A stretch of DNA of 64,000 nt, taken from positions 182,709 to 246,708 of the forward strand of contig NZ_PJIP01000006.1 of the NCBI RefSeq assembly GCF_002929375.1, written 5' to 3'. Below, one piece after another: positions 16,821 through 25,903 of the stretch. Below the pieces are notes generated by a model. The model saw nothing but the letters and a program-made list of their open reading frames with translations, had not been told where the DNA came from and did no database searches. How positions within the stretch are numbered: position 1 is the first letter of the stretch; each line of letters opens with the position of its first letter. The translations under genes were made by a program, and so were the position numbers. The DNA is from Arthrobacter sp. DWC3 (GTDB lineage Bacteria > Actinomycetota > Actinomycetes > Actinomycetales > Micrococcaceae).

Positions 16821-17942
16821 ATGACCACGATCAAGAATGTCTCGGCTTTCCTGCTGGCCGTCGGCGTCGCAGCGGGCCTGTCCGCCTGCGCACCGGCGGG
16901 ATCCACACCCCCGGCCGCCGAAGGCGAGGGAGCCTCGAGCTGCAACGTCGGCATCTCCATGCCGACCCGCAGCCTCGAGCGCTGGATCAACGACGGCGAA
17001 GGCCTCAAGGAGAAGCTCGAGGCAGCGGACTGCACCGTCGACCTCCAGTACGCCGACAACAAGACCGACCAGCAGATCAGCCAGATCCAGAACCAGGTTG
17101 CCGGCGGAGCGAAGATCCTCGTCGTCGCGGCCATCGACGGGCAGACCCTCGGCCCCGCGCTGGAGGAGGCCAAGTCGCAGGATGTCAGCATCATCGCCTA
17201 TGACCGCCTGATCAACGGGACCGAGGCCGTGGACTACTACGCCACGTTCGACAACTACAAGGTGGGCCAGCTGCAGGGCCAGTTCATCGAGGAGCAGCTG
17301 GGCCTCGCCGACGGCAAGGGTCCCTTCAACCTCGAGCCCTTCGCGGGCAGCCCGGACGACAACAACGCGGCGTTCTTCTTCGCCGGCGCCTGGGACGTCC
17401 TGCTGCCCTACGTCGAGTCCGGCCAGCTGGTCGTCCCGTCCGGCAAGTCGCCGGCGGACAACGACGGCTGGAAGGCCATCGGCATCCTCGGCTGGGGCTC
17501 CGACGACGCCCAGGCGGAGATGGACAACCGCCTGCAGTCGTTCTACACCGGCGGCGACAAGGTGGACGTGGTCCTCTCGCCGAACGACAGCCTGGCACTC
17601 GGCATCGAGGCCTCCCTCGACGCGGCCGGCTACAAGCCCGGCACCGACTGGCCCATCATCACCGGCCAGGATGCCGACGTCGCGAACGTCAAGGCCATCC
17701 TCGCCGACCAGCAGGCCATGACGGTCTGGAAGGACACCCGCGAGCTCGGCGGACAGGTCGAGTCCATGATCGCCGCGATCGTGGCCGGTGACGAGGTCGA
17801 GGTCAACGACACCGAGACCTACGACAACGGCACCAAGGTGGTGCCCGCGTACCTCCTGGACCCGGTCGTGGTGACCAAGGACGACGTGGAGCCGACACTC
17901 GTCGAATCCGGCTTCGTCAAGGCAGCAGACATCGGTCTCTGA
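16821..17942 (+). CDS. chvE: Monosaccharide ABC transporter substrate-binding lipoprotein (ChvE type)
   Basis: This 373-residue lipoprotein (lipobox ending LSAC, Cys23) has the periplasmic sugar-binding fold of the ChvE/XylF/RbsB group. Recognisable stretches are GISMPTRSLERWINDGEGLK, ILVVAAIDGQTLGPALEEAK, IIAYDRLINGTEAVDYYATF and VLSPNDSLALGIEASL. ChvE-type proteins bind several aldoses such as xylose, glucose, arabinose or galactose. The gene heads an operon with the double ATPase and permease. The exact sugar cannot be read. The start is supported by GAAGG at a slightly long spacing. Confidence 0.92.
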   Translation: MTTIKNVSAFLLAVGVAAGLSACAPAGSTPPAAEGEGASSCNVGISMPTRSLERWINDGEGLKEKLEAADCTVDLQYADNKTDQQISQIQNQVAGGAKILVVAAIDGQTLGPALEEAKSQDVSIIAYDRLINGTEAVDYYATFDNYKVGQLQGQFIEEQLGLADGKGPFNLEPFAGSPDDNNAAFFFAGAWDVLLPYVESGQLVVPSGKSPADNDGWKAIGILGWGSDDAQAEMDNRLQSFYTGGDKVDVVLSPNDSLALGIEASLDAAGYKPGTDWPIITGQDADVANVKAILADQQAMTVWKDTRELGGQVESMIAAIVAGDEVEVNDTETYDNGTKVVPAYLLDPVVVTKDDVEPTLVESGFVKAADIGL

Positions 17943-18013
17943 CCACTCAGCGACGGGACGGGGCGCGGTGATGAACCGCGCCCCGTCCCGGCCAGGACGG
18001 AAGCGGAAGCACT

Positions 18014-19561
18014 ATGAATGACGTGATCCTCCAGATGGACGGCATCATCAAGGAATTCAACGGGATCCGGGCCCTCGACGGTGTGTCGGTCGCCGTGGAA
18101 CGCGGCGAGGTGCACGCCATCTGCGGCGAGAACGGAGCCGGGAAGTCCACCCTCATGAAGGTGCTCAGCGGTGTCTACCCGCACGGCAGCTTCGAGGGGA
18201 CCATCACCCTGGACGGCGCGCCCGTCGCCTACGGCTCGATCAACGACAGCGAGCGCGACGGCGTGGTCATCATCCACCAGGAACTGGCACTCAGCCCGTA
18301 CCTCTCCATCGCCGAGAACATCTTCCTCGGCAACGAGGTGCAGCGCGGCGGGGTCATCGACTGGAACAGGACGAACCTCCAGGCCGCCGAGCTCCTCGAG
18401 CGCGTCGGGCTCCAGGAGAGCGCCGCCACGAAGGTGCTGGAACTCGGGGTCGGCAAGCAGCAGCTCGTCGAGATCGCGAAGGCACTCTCCAAGAAGGTGA
18501 AGATCCTCATCCTCGACGAGCCCACGGCCGCCCTGAACGACGACGACTCGGCACACCTGCTGGGCCTGATCGAACAGCTGAGGGACCAGGGCATCACCTC
18601 GATCATCATCTCCCACAAGCTGAAGGAGATCCGGGCCATCGCCGACACGGTGACGGTCATCCGTGACGGGCAGACCATCGAGTCCTTCCCGGTCGAGGAC
18701 TCCGACGACATCGAGACCCGCATCATCCGCGCCATGGTCGGACGACCGCTGGACAGCCAGTTCCCGCCCCGGGAGCCCAGCATCGGTCCGGAGAAGTTCC
18801 GGGTCGAGGACTGGACCGTGCACCACCCGATCGACGTGGAGAGGGTGGTGGTGGACCGGGCCTCCTTCACCGTGCATGCCGGAGAGATCGTCGGGTTCGC
18901 CGGACTCATGGGAGCCGGACGCACCGAACTCGCGATGAGCATCTTCGGCCGGTCCTACGGCAGCGGCATCTCCGGACGCGTCTACAAGGACGGAACGGAG
19001 ATCCAGACCCGCACCGTCGGCGAGGCGATCAGGAACGGCATCGCCTACGTCACCGAGGACCGCAAGCGCTACGGGCTCAACCTGATCGGGAGCATCACGG
19101 TCAACGTCTCTGCCGCCGCACTCGGCAAGCTCGCCCGGCTCGGCATCATCGACCGCAACCGGGAGTACGCCGTCGCGGACGAGTACCGGAAGCAGATGAA
19201 CATCAAGACCCCCAGCGTCTCCTCCGTGGTGGGCAACCTCTCCGGCGGGAACCAGCAGAAGGTGGTCCTCAGCAAGTGGATCTACTCCGGCCCGGACGTC
19301 CTGATCCTCGACGAGCCCACCCGCGGCATCGACGTCGGCGCCAAGTACGAGATCTACGGGATCATCAACGAGATGGCGGCCCAGGGCAAGGCCGTGATCG
19401 TCATCTCGAGTGAGCTGCCCGAACTGATCGGGCTCTCGGACCGCATCTACACCATCGCGGAAGGCAAGCTCACCGGCGAGCTGGATCGCGCCCACGCCAG
19501 CCAGGAGGAACTCATGCGACACATGACAGCCGCCAGGATCCAAGGAGCAGGAACCCCATGA
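18014..19561 (+). CDS. mmsA: Multiple-monosaccharide ABC transporter ATP-binding protein
   Basis: This 515-residue protein has two ABC ATPase domains. The first has Walker [10 protein letters not shown] at about 43-51, a signature [13 protein letters not shown] and Walker [12 protein letters not shown]. The second has a degenerate Walker A (GLMGAGRTE) but a complete signature LSGGNQQKV and Walker [13 protein letters not shown], the usual asymmetry of the carbohydrate-uptake-2 class. It drives sugar import with the flanking binding protein and permease, and its stop overlaps the mmsB start by 4 nt. Confidence 0.95.
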   Translation: MNDVILQMDGIIKEFNGIRALDGVSVAVERGEVHAICGENGAGKSTLMKVLSGVYPHGSFEGTITLDGAPVAYGSINDSERDGVVIIHQELALSPYLSIAENIFLGNEVQRGGVIDWNRTNLQAAELLERVGLQESAATKVLELGVGKQQLVEIAKALSKKVKILILDEPTAALNDDDSAHLLGLIEQLRDQGITSIIISHKLKEIRAIADTVTVIRDGQTIESFPVEDSDDIETRIIRAMVGRPLDSQFPPREPSIGPEKFRVEDWTVHHPIDVERVVVDRASFTVHAGEIVGFAGLMGAGRTELAMSIFGRSYGSGISGRVYKDGTEIQTRTVGEAIRNGIAYVTEDRKRYGLNLIGSITVNVSAAALGKLARLGIIDRNREYAVADEYRKQMNIKTPSVSSVVGNLSGGNQQKVVLSKWIYSGPDVLILDEPTRGIDVGAKYEIYGIINEMAAQGKAVIVISSELPELIGLSDRIYTIAEGKLTGELDRAHASQEELMRHMTAARIQGAGTP

Positions 19562-20766
19562 CCACCACCACGCCGGAGCAGGCCACCGCTCCCGTCCCGC
19601 CGAGCGCCGGGACGGTGAGGAAGAAGCGACGGCGCGTGGACATGCGCCAGTACGGCATCCTCGCCGCCCTCGCCGTCATCATCCTCCTGTTCCAGGTCCT
19701 CACGGGCGGGCGCCTCCTGTACCCGGGCAACGTGAGCAACCTGATCCAGCAGAACGCCTACGTGCTCATCCTGGCCATCGGCATGGTGATCGTGATCATC
19801 GCCGGTCACATCGACCTCTCCGTGGGATCCATCGTGGCCACGGTCGGTGCCGTCGCGGCGCTCTCGATGAACAGCTGGGGACTGCCCTGGGGGGCCGCCG
19901 TCGCGCTGTCGCTCCTCGTCGGCGCGCTGATCGGCGCGTGGCAGGGATTCTGGGTGGCCTTCGTCGGCATACCGGCCTTCATCGTCACGCTGGCCGGCAT
20001 GCTCGTGTTCCGTGGTGTGGCGCTCGTCCTACTCACCGGAGGAACGGTCAGCGGACTCCCGCGGGCGTTCAACTCCATCGGTTCCGGGACGCTTCCCGCC
20101 ACCGGTTCGCCTGACCTCATCACGCTCGGCATCGGGGCGCTGGCCTCCCTGGCCCTGGTGGTCCAGCAGCTCAAGGGCCGCGCCGATCTCCGCCGCCTGA
20201 ACCTGCCCCGCGAACGCACCGTCTCGTTCGTGCTCAAGATCGCGATCGCCGTCGTGGCGATCATGTACCTGTGCTACCTCCTCGCCTACAACCGCGGGAC
20301 CCCGATCATCCTGATCATCCTCGCGACGCTCGTGCTGCTCTACTCGTTCCTCCTCTCCCGGACGGTCTTCGGCCGCCACGTGTACGCGATGGGAGGCAAC
20401 CTCTACGCCGCGATGATGTCCGGTGTGAAGACGAAGTGGGTCAACTTCTTCATCTTCGTGAACATGGGGTTCCTCGCCGGGTTGGCAGGAGTGGTCAGCA
20501 CGGCCCGCGCAGGGAGTGCCGTGGCATCGGCGGGAGGAAGCTTCGAGCTCGACGCGATCGCCGCCGTCTTCATCGGGGGTGCCGCCGTGCAGGGTGGCGT
20601 GGGGACCGTCGTGGGTGCCGTGATCGGCGGCCTCGTCATGGGTGTCCTCAACCAGGGCCTCTCCATCCTCTCGGTGGATGCGGCCTGGCAACAGGTCATC
20701 AAGGGCCTCGTGCTCCTGCTCGCGGTGGCGTTCGACGTCTACAGCAAGCGCCGCACCGGCCGCTGA
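19558..20766 (+). CDS. mmsB: Multiple-monosaccharide ABC transporter permease
   Basis: This 402-residue permease of the XylH/MmsB type has about ten or more transmembrane helices. The conserved BPD-transport-2 segments are readable: [40 protein letters not shown] and [20 protein letters not shown]. It forms the channel of the sugar importer encoded by the two preceding genes. The ATG at 19558 overlaps the mmsA stop (ATGA). A long inverted repeat directly after the stop probably ends the operon. Confidence 0.94.
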   Translation: MTTTTPEQATAPVPPSAGTVRKKRRRVDMRQYGILAALAVIILLFQVLTGGRLLYPGNVSNLIQQNAYVLILAIGMVIVIIAGHIDLSVGSIVATVGAVAALSMNSWGLPWGAAVALSLLVGALIGAWQGFWVAFVGIPAFIVTLAGMLVFRGVALVLLTGGTVSGLPRAFNSIGSGTLPATGSPDLITLGIGALASLALVVQQLKGRADLRRLNLPRERTVSFVLKIAIAVVAIMYLCYLLAYNRGTPIILIILATLVLLYSFLLSRTVFGRHVYAMGGNLYAAMMSGVKTKWVNFFIFVNMGFLAGLAGVVSTARAGSAVASAGGSFELDAIAAVFIGGAAVQGGVGTVVGAVIGGLVMGVLNQGLSILSVDAAWQQVIKGLVLLLAVAFDVYSKRRTGR

Positions 20767-20767
20767 T

Positions 20768-20836
20768 CCGGGCGGGAGCGCGGATCGACTCGCCGCCCGT
20801 GAGGATGGTCGCCGTCGTCCCCGCGCTCCCGCCCGG
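20768..20836. terminator. Long inverted repeat after mmsB, probable terminator
   Basis: CCGGGCGGGAGCGCGG (20768-20783) and CCGCGCTCCCGCCCGG (20821-20836) form a perfect 16-bp inverted repeat with a 37-nt loop. It begins 2 bp after the mmsB stop and ends 25 bp before the stop of the convergent gene. It has no U-tract, so it may act as a bidirectional structural terminator or mRNA-stabilising stem. Confidence 0.6.
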
Positions 20837-20861
20837 ACGCCAACAGGGACGTCGAGGGCGG

Positions 20862-21233
20862 CTAGCCGTCCTGTTTGGGCAGGCGCTCCCCGAATCGCGG
20901 TTCGTCGTCGGTCTCGTCCGCCGGCCGCGCGGCCGGTGCCTTGGGATCCGGGGTGGCGGAGGAGCGGTTGACGCCGGAGCCCTGGCTGAGGTGCTCGGCG
21001 TTGGGCGTCTCGGCCATCATGAGCATCGCGCAGATCACGAGGGATGCGATGAAGGCGATCCCGGCGGCCGTGAGCCCCAGGTCCACGCGCAGCTCCTTGG
21101 CGCCACCGCCGGTGGCGAAGATGGATGTCGCGACCCCGGCCACGAGAGCCAGGACGGCGGAGAAGACGAGGGGTGCCTTGACGCCGTAACGGAATCGTCC
21201 CTGCGTGGGTTTCCCCGGCTGGCGGTTGACCAC
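20862..21233 (-). CDS. Small two-helix membrane protein
   Basis: This protein of about 123 residues has a basic N-terminus (NRQPGKPTQGRFRYG), transmembrane helices at about 20-42 and 54-77, and a polar, Pro/Ala-rich cytoplasmic tail. I do not recognise the family with confidence; similar proteins are common, unnamed members of Micrococcaceae genomes. GGAAGGA abuts the first GTG (21239) but sits 6 nt before the GTG at 21233, so the later start is chosen. It is convergent with the sugar operon. Confidence 0.7.
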   Translation of the reverse strand: MVNRQPGKPTQGRFRYGVKAPLVFSAVLALVAGVATSIFATGGGAKELRVDLGLTAAGIAFIASLVICAMLMMAETPNAEHLSQGSGVNRSSATPDPKAPAARPADETDDEPRFGERLPKQDG

Positions 21234-21279
21234 GGGCACTCCTTCCGGATCCGGATATTTTCTACGAGGCGTAGAGCCT

Positions 21280-21888
21280 CTAGTTTACGGGCTCCGGTCC
21301 GCCCTGGGCGCCGGATCCGGACGATGCGCTGAGCGCTGAATCGTGCCGGTAGCTGAGGCCGGCGATCCCGAGCACGACGGCTGTCAGCAGCGCGCCGCCG
21401 CCCGTCACCCCGAGCAGGGCATGCGCTCCGAGCCGCTCGACGAACGGCAGGATGCCGCCCGTGACGATGCCCACCGCACCGACCGCGACGAGGTCGCGAG
21501 ACGCCGCATGGGCACGGGCGGAGAGCCCGCGCACCAGTTCGGCGACGCCTGCGACCACCAGGGCCACGGCACCGGCGAACGCGAAGCTGCGGTCGTCGAC
21601 GAAGACGAGGCTGGCGATGCCGGCTCCGAGGAGCAGGCCGCCGCCGATGTCGGTGAGCAGCCGGAACCCCGGGCCCCAGTGCGCCATGCGGTGCGTCCAG
21701 AGGTAGGCCGCTCCGCTCAGCAGGAGGTAGACGCCGCCCGCCACGGACATCACGAGCGTGGAGGGATCACGCCAGAAGACCGTCACCAGCCCGAACAGCG
21801 CGCTCACCGCGGCGCGGACCAGGAACGGTCTCCACGTCAGGAGCTCGGCGGCGGGGGCGGCGCTCGGAGCGGAGGGTGCAGCAGCCAT
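21280..21888 (-). CDS. DUF308/HdeD-like membrane protein
   Basis: This 202-residue protein has about six transmembrane helices with the DUF308 pattern of repeated two-helix units (LVTVFWRDPSTLVMSVAGGV, AFAGAVALVVAGVAELVRGL). HdeD of E. coli is linked to acid resistance, but the biochemical role of the family is not known. AGAGG lies 7 nt upstream of the ATG at 21888; in-frame sequence further upstream is not coding-like. It lies upstream of the small membrane gene at 20862 in the same direction, separated by 46 bp. Confidence 0.78.
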   Translation of the reverse strand: MAAAPSAPSAAPAAELLTWRPFLVRAAVSALFGLVTVFWRDPSTLVMSVAGGVYLLLSGAAYLWTHRMAHWGPGFRLLTDIGGGLLLGAGIASLVFVDDRSFAFAGAVALVVAGVAELVRGLSARAHAASRDLVAVGAVGIVTGGILPFVERLGAHALLGVTGGGALLTAVVLGIAGLSYRHDSALSASSGSGAQGGPEPVN

Positions 21889-22057
21889 CAAGGACCTCTC
21901 TGGGAGCGGGGCCGGGCAGGTCACCGGCCTGTCCAGTTTAGTCCTCGGTGTGCTCGCGAGGGCCCGGACGGTGGGACGAGGACGCCTCACGCAGGCTCCC
22001 GCGGATCTCCCCCGCCGGCGGTCACCCTCGTGGCTCTCGCAAACCCTCCTGTTGTGA

Positions 22058-22702
22058 TCAACCCGGGAACAACGCCGCCCGCAGCGCCGCTGCCTGGGCC
22101 CGCCAGAAGTCGCGCGAGACGGGCTTGCGCCGCAGGACCGCGTCGAATCCGTGGAAGGCACCCTCCACGACCACCAGCTCGTACGGCGCGCCGGCCTCGT
22201 TCGACCGCGCCGCTTAGTCCGTGTTCTGGTCGAAGAACAGGTGCAGCGTCCCCACGCCGATCCACGCCGGAGGCCGCCCGGCCAGGTCCTCGCGCCGTGC
22301 AGGTGCCGCGTGGAGCGGGACGCCCCCGCTGCCGAGTTCCCGTCCGGGGTAGGAGGTCCACCCGAACCGGTTGCTGCCGGGGGTCCGGACGCGCACGTTC
22401 CGGGTGTCGAGGTCGGTCCGGACCACGGTCCGGTCGTCGGGCATCGGGTACACCAGCAGCTGGAACGCCGGGCGGATCTGCCCGCGGCCGTGCGCCAGGA
22501 GCGCGAGCCCCGCAGCGAGGCCACCGTCTGCACTCGGCCCGCCGACGGCGATCCTGCCCACGTCGATCCCCCGCTCATCGGCATGGGCCACCAGCCAGTC
22601 CAGGGCCGCGTAGGCATCCTCGAGCGCCGCGGGCCAGTCGGGGCCCGAGGGACACCTTCGGGATCCACGGCCCTGCACGGAGGTCGGGTGGACCACGGTC
22701 AT
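22058..22702 (-). pseudogene. Decayed alpha/beta-hydrolase (HSL/esterase type)
   Basis: This is the C-terminal half of a hormone-sensitive-lipase-like esterase. ALEDAYAALDWLVAHADERG, RIAVGGPSADGGLAAGL and, after an in-frame TAA at 22214-22216, APYELVVVEGAFHGFD with the catalytic His near the end are all readable. Three lesions are visible. The N-terminal half including the HGGG oxyanion-hole motif is missing. The nucleophile elbow GxSAGG is altered to GPSADG. The TAA interrupts the frame before the final catalytic region, while sequence on both sides stays in one frame. The residual ATG overlaps the stop of the AlkD-like gene by 4 nt, so the truncation junction is at that gene. Confidence 0.85.
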
Positions 22703-23385
22703 GGTGAGATCTGCTGCCGGCGCACCATCTCGTTGATCCAGATCGGCGCGAACGGCGACGTGCAGTTCGGGGGCGTCGGGTAGTCCTTGAGGACTTCCAG
22801 GCGCTCGCCGATGCCGATGGCCCGCTCCCGGTACTCCTCGTGGTCGATCCCGATCTGCGCCAGCGTATGGTTCATCGCCCACTGCAGGCGATCGGGGGCG
22901 TCGCGCATCTCGTCCTCGATGACGTCCAGCAGCCCGGGGATGTCGAGTCCCTCCGGCTTCTTCACCACGCGGTCGCTCGTGAGGGCCCACCCGGCACTGG
23001 CCACCACCGGATCCGGGTCCGGGAGCCATTCCACCCGCAGCTCCTCGGCGTGCGGGCTCTTCTTCACCACGTAGTTGACGAGCCAGTCGTGGACCTTCGG
23101 GACGCGCGCCTGCCGGAGCATGGTGTCCAGCTCCTCGTGGCCGAAGACCTTCGGGCGGCAGATCAGCAGGGCGAGGAGCCGCGCCGCCGTATCACCCGTG
23201 GCCCAGAGGTCACGCGCCAGGTCCTGCTGGGTCTTCAGCCGTTTCGCCACGGCGCGCAGGGCGGACAGGTTCACGCCGTGGTCGTCCCCGTGCGCCTCGT
23301 TCACCGCTCGCATCCGGGGATCCTCGAGGGCGGCCAGCTCCGCCAGCACCTCCTCGACGGCAGGGACACCGACACGTGTGGTCAT
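22699..23385 (-). CDS. AlkD-like DNA alkylation repair protein
   Basis: This 228-residue all-helical protein resembles the AlkD family of HEAT-repeat DNA glycosylases, with repeated helix pairs (LRAVAKRLKTQQDLARDLWA, DTMLRQARVPKVHDWLVNYV, DVIEDEMRDAPDRLQWAMNH). AlkD removes positively charged N3- or N7-alkylated purines. I cannot verify the catalytic aspartate, so a related helical-repeat role is possible. It is followed by the hydrolase pseudogene with a 4-nt overlap, which suggests a recombination junction close to its 3' end. Confidence 0.72.
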   Translation of the reverse strand: MTTRVGVPAVEEVLAELAALEDPRMRAVNEAHGDDHGVNLSALRAVAKRLKTQQDLARDLWATGDTAARLLALLICRPKVFGHEELDTMLRQARVPKVHDWLVNYVVKKSPHAEELRVEWLPDPDPVVASAGWALTSDRVVKKPEGLDIPGLLDVIEDEMRDAPDRLQWAMNHTLAQIGIDHEEYRERAIGIGERLEVLKDYPTPPNCTSPFAPIWINEMVRRQQISP

Positions 23386-23472
23386 GCTTCACCTCGGATT
23401 CGTCGTGGGCCTCCCATCCTGCCGCCATCGGCACGCGGACGCCAGAGCACGGCCGGCCGGGGAGGACCTGCG

Positions 23473-23500
23473 GTCCGGCACCGGGGCGTCCGGCACCGGG
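23473..23500. repeat. 13-bp direct repeat
   Basis: GTCCGGCACCGGG occurs at 23473-23485 and again at 23488-23500, 15 bp apart, in the 131-bp gap between the AlkD-like gene start and the fmdA stop. No function is evident. Confidence 0.5.
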
Positions 23501-23516
23501 CCACGAGGGGTACCTC

Positions 23517-24773
23517 CTACGCGTTGCTCGACCGAGGCGCTCCCATGCCGGGGTTCACCCTGTAAGGGCCGGCGGCGGAGGGTCGGACGTCGAAGTCGAA
23601 GATCGCCGTCGGGATGTAGACCGTGGAGCAGGAGTTCGGGATGTCCACCACGCCGGAGAGTCTCCCCTCGATGGGCGCCGACCCGAGGAGCAGGTAGGCC
23701 TGTTCCGGGCTGTAGCCGAACTTCGTGAGGTAGTCGATCGCGTGCAGGCAGGCCCGCTGGTAGGACAGGTGCGAGTCGAGGTAGTGCTGCTTACCGTCCA
23801 GGGTCACCGACGTCCCAGAGAAGGCGATCCACTCGCTGTACCGGGGGTCCACGATGCCGGGCATGAAGATCGCGTTCTCGCTCACGCCGTAGGTGTCCAT
23901 GCCGCCCTTGATGACATCCACCCTGAGGTCGATGAAGCCGCCCATCTCGATGGCGCCGCAGAAGGTGATCTCACCGTCACCCTGGGAGAAGTGGAGGTCA
24001 CCCAGGGACAGGTTCGCGCCGTCCACGAACACCGGGTAGAAGATCCGGGAGCCCTTCGAGAGGTTCTTGATGTCCTGGTTGCCGCCGTTCTCCCGAGGTG
24101 GAGCCGTACGGGCGGCCTCCGCGCCCACCCGGTCCACCTCGGATGCAGCCAGGCTCCCCAGAACGGCATGTTCGGCCTCGGGCGGCAGCGCAAGTGGCGG
24201 TACGCGGTTGGGATCCGTGGCGATCAGGTCCCCCTCGCGCTTGTTCCACTTCGCCAGCAGCCCGGCCGACGGCGCCGTGCCCATCAGGCCCGGGTGGATG
24301 AGCCCGACGTAGGACACCTCCGGCACATGCCGCGACGTCGCCACCTGCCCGGTGAAGTCCCAGATGGCTTTGTAGGCGTCGGGGAACTGGTCGGTCAGGA
24401 AGCCGCCGCCGTTGTTCCGGGAGAAGATCCCGGTGTATCCCCAGCCCTGCCCTGCCAGCGGCCCCGAGTCCTCCTGCGGAATGGGACCGACGTCGAGGAT
24501 GTCCACCACGAGGAGGTCCCCGGGTTTCGCTCCTTCGACGGCGAAGGGGCCGCTGAGCTTGTGGACGGTGAGCAGTGGAGCGTTGAGGATGTCGTCCGCG
24601 GAGTCGTCGTTGACGATCGCGCCGTCGAACCACTCGCGGCAGTGGACCCGGAAGGAATCGCCCGGCTTGACCGTGGCGACCGGCGGGATCTCGGGGTGCC
24701 AGCGATTGTGTCCGACTTTCTCCTGGTCCTCGAATTTCCTGGTCGAATCGAGTGGGAATATGACGTCAGGCAT
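23517..24773 (-). CDS. fmdA: Formamidase (acetamidase/formamidase family)
   Basis: This 418-residue enzyme hydrolyses formamide to formate and ammonia. The family pattern runs through the protein: HNRWHPEIPPVATVKPGDSF, CREWFDGAIVNDDSADDILN, GPFAVEGAKPGDLLVVDILD, LHFSQGDGEITFCGAIEMGG and SCLHAIDYL-type helices near the end. The length is that of typical FmdA. It is the last gene of amiS-fmdB-fmdA, beginning 45 nt after fmdB, and is the catabolic step of the operon. Formamidase is preferred over acetamidase because of the closeness to FmdA; this is a family-level judgement. Confidence 0.93.
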   Translation of the reverse strand: MPDVIFPLDSTRKFEDQEKVGHNRWHPEIPPVATVKPGDSFRVHCREWFDGAIVNDDSADDILNAPLLTVHKLSGPFAVEGAKPGDLLVVDILDVGPIPQEDSGPLAGQGWGYTGIFSRNNGGGFLTDQFPDAYKAIWDFTGQVATSRHVPEVSYVGLIHPGLMGTAPSAGLLAKWNKREGDLIATDPNRVPPLALPPEAEHAVLGSLAASEVDRVGAEAARTAPPRENGGNQDIKNLSKGSRIFYPVFVDGANLSLGDLHFSQGDGEITFCGAIEMGGFIDLRVDVIKGGMDTYGVSENAIFMPGIVDPRYSEWIAFSGTSVTLDGKQHYLDSHLSYQRACLHAIDYLTKFGYSPEQAYLLLGSAPIEGRLSGVVDIPNSCSTVYIPTAIFDFDVRPSAAGPYRVNPGMGAPRSSNA

Positions 24774-24818
24774 TTCATCTCCTTTGATGATTGTCGATGA
24801 TTGTCGCCGTGCCGCGGA

Positions 24819-25109
24819 CTACGGCCGCGGCAGTTTTCCATGGAGCGGATTGGACGAATAGGGTTGGGCCCTACGTGCGCCCGTCGACGGGAGCGATCCG
24901 GAAACGACCTGCGGTTCAGACGCGCTCCGGTTGGTCGCATCGATCAACCGGAATGCTGCAGTTCCCGTTGTGGCGAGGTGCGGGGCGGTGAATCGTCGCC
25001 GGGCGGGCTCCCCGCAGGTGGGGCAGGCGTCCACTCCGGGTGCCGCCCCCATGGCGCGGACGACTTCGAAGACATCGCACCGGGGGCAGCGATACTCGTA
25101 GATCGGCAT
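24819..25109 (-). CDS. fmdB: FmdB-family zinc-ribbon protein
   Basis: This 96-residue protein begins MPIYEYRCPRCDVFEVVRAM and has a second knuckle CPTCGEPA at about 29-36. This gives the CxxC...CxxC zinc ribbon of the FmdB family, followed by a basic, flexible tail. FmdB was proposed as a regulator of formamidase expression in Methylophilus, but the mechanism is unproven. It sits between amiS and fmdA, 38 nt after amiS. AGGAAG precedes the start. Confidence 0.9.
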   Translation of the reverse strand: MPIYEYRCPRCDVFEVVRAMGAAPGVDACPTCGEPARRRFTAPHLATTGTAAFRLIDATNRSASEPQVVSGSLPSTGARRAQPYSSNPLHGKLPRP

Positions 25110-25147
25110 TCGGAGGACTTCCTTTCCCGGTTCCCGGTGGTGGACGA

Positions 25148-25786
25148 TCAGGCGGGCGAGACCGCCACGTCCTCCCGCGACGACGCCTTGCCGCGCGGGA
25201 TACCTCTCCTGCCGAGGAAGAACGCCGCGCCCAATGCTGCAGCCGCTGCGACCGCCACCAGCAACGCCAGGCCGGTGTCCGTCTCGTACCTGCCCACCAG
25301 CAGGAAGAACGCCGGGATCGTACCGGTGATATGGGCGACGAAGATCGTGAACCAGCCCGTGGGGTAGGTCAGCGACTCCTTCCCCAGCCCCAGCAGGAGG
25401 AAGAACAGCAGCCACAGGACGGCCCACGCCCACCAGATGACGCCGAAGACGGGATCCCCCACAAGGGTGAACTGGAGGGCGCCGATCACGATGGCGCATA
25501 CCGCGACGAACAACGAGAACCAGCCAAGGCCCTCGCCGCTGATCCCGGTCATCTGGAGTATCCCCACATACAGGTAGGTGAACCCGAAGAGATACAGGCC
25601 GGCCGCACCGAAGATCGTGGGGAGGTCGTTGTCGGCCTGGATCAGGATGATCGTCGGGAAGACCACCTGCATCGTCCCGACGAAGAAGTTGAGAATGGCC
25701 GCTGATCTCCCCGGGACCAGCCCGATGAGCATGAGACCGTTGATGAATAGGACGGCGCCGACGTACAACAGACCAACACTGCTCAT
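25148..25786 (-). CDS. amiS: AmiS/UreI-family amide channel
   Basis: This 212-residue protein has six transmembrane helices, starting MSSVGLLYVGAVLFINGLML, followed by a cytoplasmic basic tail. AmiS/UreI proteins are hexameric channels for urea or short-chain amides; beside formamidase the substrate is most likely formamide. The ATG at 25786 is chosen because the family N-terminus begins there and GGAG lies 5 nt upstream. A TTG/ATG 31-32 codons further up is open but overlaps the structured leader. It is the first gene of the formamide operon. Confidence 0.92.
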   Translation of the reverse strand: MSSVGLLYVGAVLFINGLMLIGLVPGRSAAILNFFVGTMQVVFPTIILIQADNDLPTIFGAAGLYLFGFTYLYVGILQMTGISGEGLGWFSLFVAVCAIVIGALQFTLVGDPVFGVIWWAWAVLWLLFFLLLGLGKESLTYPTGWFTIFVAHITGTIPAFFLLVGRYETDTGLALLVAVAAAAALGAAFFLGRRGIPRGKASSREDVAVSPA

Positions 25787-25791
25787 GGTCG

Positions 25792-25844
25792 CTCCATCGC
25801 GATACGGAGAGTGGGATATTGAGACAGGGAGGCTATTCCCGATC
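25792..25844 (-). promoter_or_regulatory. Candidate ANTAR-responsive tandem-hairpin leader of amiS-fmdB-fmdA
   Basis: Read on the minus strand, hairpin P1 has arms GATCGGGA (25844-25837) and TCCCTGTC (25830-25823) around the hexaloop ATAGCC; the stem has one mismatch and one G-U pair. After a 13-nt linker, hairpin P2 has arms CTCCGT (25809-25804) and ATGGAG (25797-25792) around the hexaloop ATCGCG. Both loops have A at position 1 and G at position 4, the defining features of known ANTAR-bound RNAs. GGAG in the 3' arm of P2 is the amiS Shine-Dalgarno. Structure and protein binding are inferred. Confidence 0.7.
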
Positions 25845-25870
25845 GCACCTGATTCAGGCGTGGAAATAGC
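25832..25870 (-). promoter_or_regulatory. Alternative long hairpin competing with P1 in the amiS leader
   Basis: On the minus strand GCTATTTCC (25870-25862) can pair with GGGAATAGC (25840-25832) over 9 bp with one U-G wobble, and an inner stem CGCCTG/CAGGTG lies between. It uses the 5' arm and loop of ANTAR hairpin P1, so the two folds exclude each other. No U-tract follows it, so it does not look like an intrinsic terminator. Confidence 0.55.
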
Positions 25871-25903
25871 AGTCGACATCAAAGGAATGCAGTTGTGACG
25901 GCG

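Noticed and set aside
23473-23500. CRISPR-like repeat
   Set aside because: Only two 13-bp copies 2 bp apart with no spacers; no cas genes anywhere.
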